This document shows, in pieces, positions 59,511 through 64,000 of a DNA stretch of 64,000 nt (position 1 is its first letter; each line of letters starts with the position of its first letter). The stretch is from NCBI RefSeq assembly GCF_900169715.1, contig NZ_LT835161.1:558001-622000 (forward strand). Direction: 5' to 3'. Source of the DNA: Kocuria massiliensis (GTDB taxonomy: Bacteria; Actinomycetota; Actinomycetes; Actinomycetales; Micrococcaceae). Under the pieces are notes generated by a model. It did not search any database. It saw only the letters and a program-made list of their open reading frames with translations, and had not been told where the DNA came from. The position numbers and the translations under genes were made by a program.

Positions 59511-60518
59511 GTGCTCATTGCACAGCGCCCCTCCCTGAGTGAAGAAGTCGTCGAGAATCACCGCTCGCGCTTCACGATCTCGCCTCTCGAACCCGGATTC
59601 GGCTACACGCTGGGTAACTCCCTGCGTCGCACGCTTTTGTCCTCCATCCCCGGTGCAGCCGTGACCAGTATCCGTATCGACGGTGTACTGCACGAGTTCT
59701 CCACCGTGGACGGTGTGAAGGAAGATGTCACCGAGATCATCCTGAACATCAAGCAGCTCTCGGTCTCTTCGGAGAACGACGAGCCGGTCATCGCCTACCT
59801 GCGCAAGCAGGGCCCGGGCGAGTTGACCGCGGCGGACATTGAGGTGCCCGCCGGTGTGGAGATCCATAACCCGGAGCTGCACATCGCGACCCTCAACGCC
59901 AAGGGATCCTTCAACGCCGAGCTGACCATCGAGCGTGGACGCGGTTACGTGTCTGCCTCGCAGAATAAGGTCGGTGCCGGTGAATCGGAGATCGGCCGGA
60001 TTCCGGTTGACTCCATCTATTCGCCGGTTCTCAAGGTGACCTTCCGCGTCGCGGCAACCCGTGTGGAGCAGCGTACCGACTTCGACAGCCTCGTGCTCGA
60101 CGTCGAGACCAAGGAAGCCATCGCCCCGCGCGATGCCGTGGCCTCCGCCGGTAGCACCCTGGTTGAGCTCTTCGGTTTGGCCCGTGAGCTCAATACTGAA
60201 GCTGAAGGCATTGAGGTTGGACCGTCGCCCGCCGACGAGTCGATGGCCGCTGATATGGCGTTGCCCATCGAGGACCTCGACATGTCCGTGCGTTCGTACA
60301 ACTGCCTCAAGCGCGAGGGCATCCACACCGTGGGTGAGCTCGTGACTCGTTCCGAAGCCGATTTGATGGACATCCGAAACTTCGGTGCCAAGTCCATCGA
60401 CGAGGTCAAGGACAAGCTGGCTGAGTTGGGGATGTCGCTCAAGGATTCGCCCGCCGGATTCGACCTTGCGGCACGCGCCGCTGAGGACGAAGAGAGCGAA
60501 GAGGAAGAGTCGTTCTAA
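59511..60518 (+). CDS. rpoA: DNA-directed RNA polymerase subunit alpha
   Basis: Assembly platform of RNA polymerase; its C-terminal domain binds UP elements and activators. 335 aa. N domain: [21 protein letters not shown] domain: [20 protein letters not shown] and [20 protein letters not shown], then an acidic tail ([11 protein letters not shown]). GTG 59511 follows GAAAGGAAACATCA. Confidence 0.99.
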   Translation: MLIAQRPSLSEEVVENHRSRFTISPLEPGFGYTLGNSLRRTLLSSIPGAAVTSIRIDGVLHEFSTVDGVKEDVTEIILNIKQLSVSSENDEPVIAYLRKQGPGELTAADIEVPAGVEIHNPELHIATLNAKGSFNAELTIERGRGYVSASQNKVGAGESEIGRIPVDSIYSPVLKVTFRVAATRVEQRTDFDSLVLDVETKEAIAPRDAVASAGSTLVELFGLARELNTEAEGIEVGPSPADESMAADMALPIEDLDMSVRSYNCLKREGIHTVGELVTRSEADLMDIRNFGAKSIDEVKDKLAELGMSLKDSPAGFDLAARAAEDEESEEEESF

Positions 60519-60614
60519 CGTCGGACGGCAACGAGCCGACCACAATTCACACCACAATCTTTGGTCCCCGCGAGATCCTAAAGCGGGAACCGTGACCACT
60601 GGAGAAACAGTCAT

Positions 60615-61322
60615 ATGCCTACTCCCACCAAGGGGCCGCGCCTCGGCGGTAGCCCCTCGCACCAGCGCCTGATTCTGGCGAACATGTCCCAGCAGCTCTT
60701 CGAGCACAAGCGCATCACCACCACGGTGACCAAGGCCAAGCGTCTCCGCCCGGTTGCCGAGCGTCTCATCACGTTCGCCAAGCGTGGAGACCTCGCCGCT
60801 CGCCGTCGCGTGATGCGTAGCCTCACGGACAAGTCCGTGGTGCACGAGCTGTTCACCACCATCGCCCCGGCCATGGCCGAGCGTCCCGGTGGATACACCC
60901 GCATTACCAAGATCGGTTACCGTTCGGGCGACAACGCCCCGATGGCCGTTATCGAGCTCGTCATGGAGCCGGTCGCGTCCAAGTCGGTTGTCAACGAGGC
61001 GACTCAGGCCGCTAACGCCGCCGCCGCTTCGAACCAGGCAACTGAGGCACCCGTCGTCGAAGAGCCCGCCGCTGAAGAGCCCGCCGCTGAGGAAGTTCCC
61101 GCTTCGGATCTCCCCGCCGGTTCGCACGCTCCTTTGGAGTCCGGCGAGGCTCCCGAGGGCTTCCAGATCAAGGGCAACCGCGATTCGATGAAGTACCACG
61201 TTCCCGGTTCGCGCTGGTATGAAAACACCCGCGCCGAGATCTGGTTCGACACCGCGGACTCCGCCATCGCGGCCGGTTACGCACCGGCCGGCGGCGCCGC
61301 CGCTCAGAAGGTCTCCGAGTAA
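60615..61322 (+). CDS. rplQ: 50S ribosomal protein L17 with an added C-terminal module
   Basis: Residues 1-120 are a complete L17 ([20 protein letters not shown], ending near [17 protein letters not shown]), which binds near the exit tunnel. The other half of the 235 aa is extra: an Ala/Glu/Pro linker (about 121-172), then a compact module with [20 protein letters not shown] and [20 protein letters not shown] (about 182-229). That module resembles the short IKGN...YHxPG...WF...A-G-(F/Y) domain found at the ends of some actinobacterial nucleases and exported proteins, which has been called a sunset domain. Its role is unknown to me. ATG 60615 follows TGGAGAAACAGTCAT. Confidence 0.96.
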   Translation: MPTPTKGPRLGGSPSHQRLILANMSQQLFEHKRITTTVTKAKRLRPVAERLITFAKRGDLAARRRVMRSLTDKSVVHELFTTIAPAMAERPGGYTRITKIGYRSGDNAPMAVIELVMEPVASKSVVNEATQAANAAAASNQATEAPVVEEPAAEEPAAEEVPASDLPAGSHAPLESGEAPEGFQIKGNRDSMKYHVPGSRWYENTRAEIWFDTADSAIAAGYAPAGGAAAQKVSE

Positions 61323-61347
61323 GAGGTCGTTCTCGAGTAGCGTTACC

Positions 61348-61388
61348 ACTCAAGCCCCGTTCACCTATGTGGTGAGCGGGGCTTGAGT
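61348..61388. terminator. Terminator after rplQ
   Basis: ACTCAAGCCCCGTTCACC / GGTGAGCGGGGCTTGAGT, 18 pairs with one G-U, loop TATGT, then ATTCT. Confidence 0.9.
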
Positions 61389-61429
61389 ATTCTGTAGAGG
61401 CTGTGGGTCGAGTGGAGCAAGGAGAAGCA

Positions 61430-62446
61430 ATGACGGACGGTCGACGGGAGCCGGGGCGCTCAGGGCAGGCGGAATCGGGCCACCCCCTCGGCGCTGTGGT
61501 CGAGGGCATCTCGGCGCGGGACGCCGAGGAGCGAGTCCGTGTCAGACTCGATTTCGGCTACGACGGCGGCCCCTTTTCGGGCTGGGCGAAGCAGCCTGGC
61601 CTTGTGACGGTGGAAGGCTGTCTGGAGGAAGCCCTCAGCCTCGTCTTACGGCGTCCGATCAAGTTGACGGTAGCCGGACGCACCGACGCCGGAGTTCACG
61701 CCGACCATCAAGTCGTCCATGTCGATATGCCTGGGGACGTCTGGCGGAATCTCCCAGGGCGTCGAGGGCCGGATGGGCCCGGTACGGATGACCCGTCGTC
61801 GTCCCTGGTGAGGAAGGCGAATGGGGCGCTCACCCGGATTCTTTCTCGCGCTTTTCCGCCGTTGCGCCCGGGTGCACCGTCGCACGCTGTGGGTGCCATT
61901 TTGGTCTGGAAGGCCCAAAGAGTCGACGTCGGCTTCGATGCGCGCTTCTCGGCACTGTCCCGATCGTACGTGTATCGAATTGCGGATGGTCTGGACCATC
62001 AATCGCCGCTGAACCGGACCACGTCGTACTGGGCCAAGTCTCGACTGAGCCTTGAGACCCTCAACGCAGCAGGGGAGCGGTTGGTGGGCCTCCACGATTT
62101 CCTGTCCTTCTGCAAGCCCCGTGAGGGTGCGACGACGGTGCGTGACGTCCGTTCGGTGACTTTCGACAGAACGTCCACCGGTCTGATTGAGGCCCGGATC
62201 AGCGCGGATGCGTTCTGTCACAACATGGTTCGAGCGATGGTGGGCTCTTGCCTGCTGGTTGCGGAGGGGAAGAGAGATATGGCGTGGCTGGACTCGCGCC
62301 TGGAGGATCCCATTAGGGACTCCTCGGTTCGTCTTGCGCCGCCGGAGGGGCTGGTCCTCGAAAGTGTGCGGTACCCGGAAGACCCGCTGCAATGGGCCGA
62401 AAGGGCGCGGCAAACCCGAGCCAAACGGTCTGAAGGCCCCGCTTAA
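61430..62446 (+). CDS. truA: tRNA pseudouridine(38-40) synthase TruA
   Basis: Makes pseudouridine at positions 38-40 of many tRNAs. 338 aa, longer than the 270 of E. coli through an N-terminal extension of about 35 residues and a loop rich in Gly/Asp after residue 100. Catalytic Asp86 is in AGRTDAGVHA; SFCKPREGATTVRD and AFCHNMVRAMVGSCL are also typical. ATG 61430 follows AGCAAGGAGAAGCA; a GTG at 61403 is less likely. Confidence 0.95.
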   Translation: MTDGRREPGRSGQAESGHPLGAVVEGISARDAEERVRVRLDFGYDGGPFSGWAKQPGLVTVEGCLEEALSLVLRRPIKLTVAGRTDAGVHADHQVVHVDMPGDVWRNLPGRRGPDGPGTDDPSSSLVRKANGALTRILSRAFPPLRPGAPSHAVGAILVWKAQRVDVGFDARFSALSRSYVYRIADGLDHQSPLNRTTSYWAKSRLSLETLNAAGERLVGLHDFLSFCKPREGATTVRDVRSVTFDRTSTGLIEARISADAFCHNMVRAMVGSCLLVAEGKRDMAWLDSRLEDPIRDSSVRLAPPEGLVLESVRYPEDPLQWAERARQTRAKRSEGPA

Positions 62447-62501
62447 AGCCACGGTAGCTCCGAAGATGTGGGGCATCTCGCGCCGCGGATTCCCACAGCT
62501 G

Positions 62502-62530
62502 TGGATTAAGGCTGGCTACTTGGGTATAGT
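62502..62530 (+). promoter_or_regulatory. Promoter of rplM-rpsI
   Basis: TGGATT, 17 bases, TATAGT; strong -10, moderate -35. Leaves a leader of about 200 bases before rplM with no clear structure seen. Confidence 0.55.
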
Positions 62531-62734
62531 TACTAGCTGTTGTGCGTGTCCCACCTCGGTTCATGCGCCCGGATCATTCGCCCAGTTGCAGGGCCTATGG
62601 ATGATGAGGGCGGCGAGACTTCGGGACGGAACGGATGTTGTCTGGCCCTCACCCAGACCCCTTCGAGCGCACCTGACCTGGCGCGAAACCCAACTAGCGC
62701 CAATGAAGTAATTCCGACACGAAGGCAAATTAAC

Positions 62735-63178
62735 GTGCGTACGTACACTCCGAAGCCCGGCGACATCGATCGCCAGTGGCATGTCATCGACGCCACCGAC
62801 GTTGTCCTGGGTCGTCTTGCCAGCCAGACCGCAACACTGCTGCGCGGCAAGCACAAGCCGACCTTTGCTCCTAACGTGGACACCGGTGACTTCGTCATCA
62901 TCATCAATGCAGAGAAGGTTGCCTTGACCGGCGCCAAGCTCGAGAAGAAGCGGGCCTACCGTCACACCGGTTACCCGGGTGGCCTTCGTTCCGTGTCCTA
63001 CATGGAGCTGCTCGACAAGAACCCGACCAAGGCCGTCGAGAAGGCTGTTAAGGGCATGTTGCCCAAGAACAAGCTGGCCGCCGAGCAGATCAAGAAGCTC
63101 AAGGTCTACGCGGGTGCCGAGCACCCCCACGCTGCTCAGCAGCCGAAGACCTACGAATTTGACCAGATCGCCCAGTAA
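62735..63178 (+). CDS. rplM: 50S ribosomal protein L13
   Basis: Early assembly protein of the large subunit. 147 aa, typical. Seen: [51 protein letters not shown] and [17 protein letters not shown] 62735 follows CGAAGGCAAATTAAC; the long frame from 62540 is rejected for lack of motifs. Confidence 0.98.
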   Translation: MRTYTPKPGDIDRQWHVIDATDVVLGRLASQTATLLRGKHKPTFAPNVDTGDFVIIINAEKVALTGAKLEKKRAYRHTGYPGGLRSVSYMELLDKNPTKAVEKAVKGMLPKNKLAAEQIKKLKVYAGAEHPHAAQQPKTYEFDQIAQ

Positions 63179-63210
63179 TCGGGCCTACGAAGAAACTACA
63201 AGGAGAAATC

Positions 63211-63714
63211 GTGGCTCAGAATACTGAAGACCAGATCAACCCCGAGGGCGAGGAGATGACCTCGTACACCTCCGAGTCCACCGAGACCGTTTCGGCTGCC
63301 GCTCCCGTTGAGCGTCCGGCCCTCACCGTTTCCGGCGCAGCTGTGGGACGTCGCAAGCAGGCTATCGCCCGCGTCCGCGTGGTTCCCGGTTCCGGTAAGT
63401 GGAGCGTCAACGGCCGCGAGCTGGATGTCTACTTCCCGAATAAGCTGCACCAGCAGGAAGTCAACGATCCGTTCAAGCTCCTCGAGCTTGAGGGTTCCTA
63501 CGACGTCATCGCCCGCGTGCACGGTGGTGGCCCTTCCGGCCAGGCCGGCGCCATGCGTCTCGGCGTTGCCCGTGCGCTGAACGAGATCGATCTCGAGAAC
63601 AACCGTCCGGCTCTCAAGAAGGCAGGCTTCTTGACTCGTGATGCTCGCGTCATCGAGCGCAAGAAGGCCGGTCTCAAGAAGGCCCGCAAGGCTTCGCAGT
63701 TCTCCAAGCGTTAA
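63211..63714 (+). CDS. rpsI: 30S ribosomal protein S9
   Basis: 30S head protein whose C-terminal tail reaches P-site tRNA. 167 aa against 130 in E. coli; the first 42 residues are an acidic, Ser/Thr/Glu-rich extension common in actinobacteria. The fold starts [20 protein letters not shown] and ends [20 protein letters not shown] 63211 follows CAAGGAGAAATC. Confidence 0.97.
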   Translation: MAQNTEDQINPEGEEMTSYTSESTETVSAAAPVERPALTVSGAAVGRRKQAIARVRVVPGSGKWSVNGRELDVYFPNKLHQQEVNDPFKLLELEGSYDVIARVHGGGPSGQAGAMRLGVARALNEIDLENNRPALKKAGFLTRDARVIERKKAGLKKARKASQFSKR

Positions 63715-63731
63715 TTCGCCCGGTTCTGCCC

Positions 63732-63764
63732 GAACCCCTCTACGCATCACGCGTGGAGGGGTTC
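63732..63764. terminator. Terminator after rpsI
   Basis: GAACCCCTCTACGC / GCGTGGAGGGGTTC, 14 pairs with one G-U, loop ATCAC, then GTCGTTT. Confidence 0.85.
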
Positions 63765-63768
63765 GTCG

Positions 63769-63796
63769 TTTAAGCGAGGGCTCTTCGGGATAAAAT
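63769..63796 (+). promoter_or_regulatory. Promoter of the last, partial gene
   Basis: TTTAAG, 16 bases, TAAAAT. A good -10 placed about 34 bases before the GTG; weak -35. Confidence 0.45.
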
Positions 63797-63829
63797 GAGG
63801 AGGTTGATGCCGATGAGAAGGAGTTTGCG

Positions 63830-64000
63830 GTGTCTGCCCACAATGATCACACCGGAGTGCAAGAATCCGATCGGACCGTTGAGGCCACGGAGCCTCGAGA
63901 GCCGAAAAACGGACAGCCCAAGCAAGGTAAGCGCCCCTCGGAACGGAGCCGTCAGGCCGCACGAGTCATGGTCGGAAAAACGAAGCCCGGACAGGAGGAA
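63830..64000 (+). CDS. Unrecognised gene, N-terminal 57 codons only (cut by the window edge)
   Basis: Starts GTG 63830 after GAGAAGGAGTTTGCG, a clear ribosome site, and stays open to the edge. The visible 57 residues are hydrophilic, first acidic (HNDHTGVQESDRTVEATEP) then basic (KNGQPKQGKRPSERSRQAA). No motif or signal peptide is seen. glmM often follows rpsI in related genomes, but its MxRLFGTDGVRG start is absent. A second reading frame from ATG 63795 is also open, but has no ribosome site. Confidence 0.55.
   Translation, partial: MSAHNDHTGVQESDRTVEATEPREPKNGQPKQGKRPSERSRQAARVMVGKTKPGQEE

Noticed and set aside
62540-62734. Longer L13 start
   Set aside because: Adds 65 residues without L13 similarity, and GTG 62735 gives the exact family length.

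Overview
The window is chromosomal DNA from a G+C-rich actinobacterium. It is most likely order Micrococcales, family Micrococcaceae (Arthrobacter/Glutamicibacter-like). I base this on the RpoB ends (start VASSTS, end EPSSVEEV), the order aminotransferase - tRNA-Trp - secE - nusG - rplK - rplA - rplJ - rplL, the fused PcaD-PcaC protein, the extended L17, S3, S5 and S9 proteins, and the lack of rpsN after rplE and of rpsD before rpoA. The genus cannot be settled from this sequence. About two thirds of the window is the transcription/translation super-cluster (secE-nusG, L11/L1, L10/L7-L12, rpoBC, str, S10, spc and alpha operons, then rplM-rpsI). Almost every gene is on the + strand; the exceptions are a partial aminotransferase at the left end and one arm of the molybdenum cofactor cluster.

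Layout. 1-0.5 kb: partial class I aminotransferase (-). 0.6-6.2 kb: tRNA-Trp, secE, nusG, rplK, rplA, an unpartnered sugar-type ABC ATPase, an L10 leader with attenuator, rplJ, rplL. 6.3-14.1 kb: a divergent molybdenum cofactor cluster, moaA-moaD-mobA-moeA on the minus strand and modA-modB-moeA-moaC-mogA-moaE on the plus strand, with two unlike MoeA proteins and no modC. 14.4-20.3 kb: a tandem glycine riboswitch, then gcvP-gcvT-sdaA with no gcvH. 20.4-28.2 kb: rpoB-rpoC. 28.2-35.7 kb: a tightly overlapping protocatechuate/beta-ketoadipate operon, pcaHGB-pcaDC-pcaFIJ-pcaR, behind a PcaR-type operator candidate. 36-40.5 kb: rpsL-rpsG-fusA-tuf. 40.7-43 kb: a Tat-exported cholesterol oxidase and a small exported protein of unknown function. 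43.5-48.8 kb: S10 operon, rpsJ to rpsQ. 49.4-53.4 kb: spc operon, rplN to rplO. 53.6-57.7 kb: secY-adk, map, rlmN. 57.8-63.7 kb: infA, rpmJ, rpsM, rpsK, rpoA, rplQ, truA, rplM, rpsI. The right edge cuts an unrecognised gene.

How the parts fit. The housekeeping operons are separated by strong hairpin terminators and led by structured leaders (rplJ, rpsL, tuf, rplN, rpoA). Three metabolic blocks sit between them. The Moco block makes molybdopterin (MoaA, MoaC, MoaD, MoaE), activates and inserts molybdate (MogA, MoeA) and makes the guanine dinucleotide form (MobA); ModAB imports molybdate. The glycine block senses glycine and splits it to CO2, NH3 and methylene-THF; serine formed from it is deaminated to pyruvate by SdaA. 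The pca block turns protocatechuate into succinyl-CoA and acetyl-CoA. Core genes use strong Shine-Dalgarno sites, many ATGA or GTGA overlaps, and TTG starts for rplK, rpoB and rpsL.

I did not find a clearly new multi-gene defence, mobile or regulatory system: no CRISPR array, transposase, integrase or phage gene is visible. The observations most worth following are the L17 C-terminal module, the cholesterol oxidase/exported-protein pair, the divergent second MoeA, the missing modC and gcvH partners, and the undescribed structured leaders in front of rplN, tuf and rpsL.
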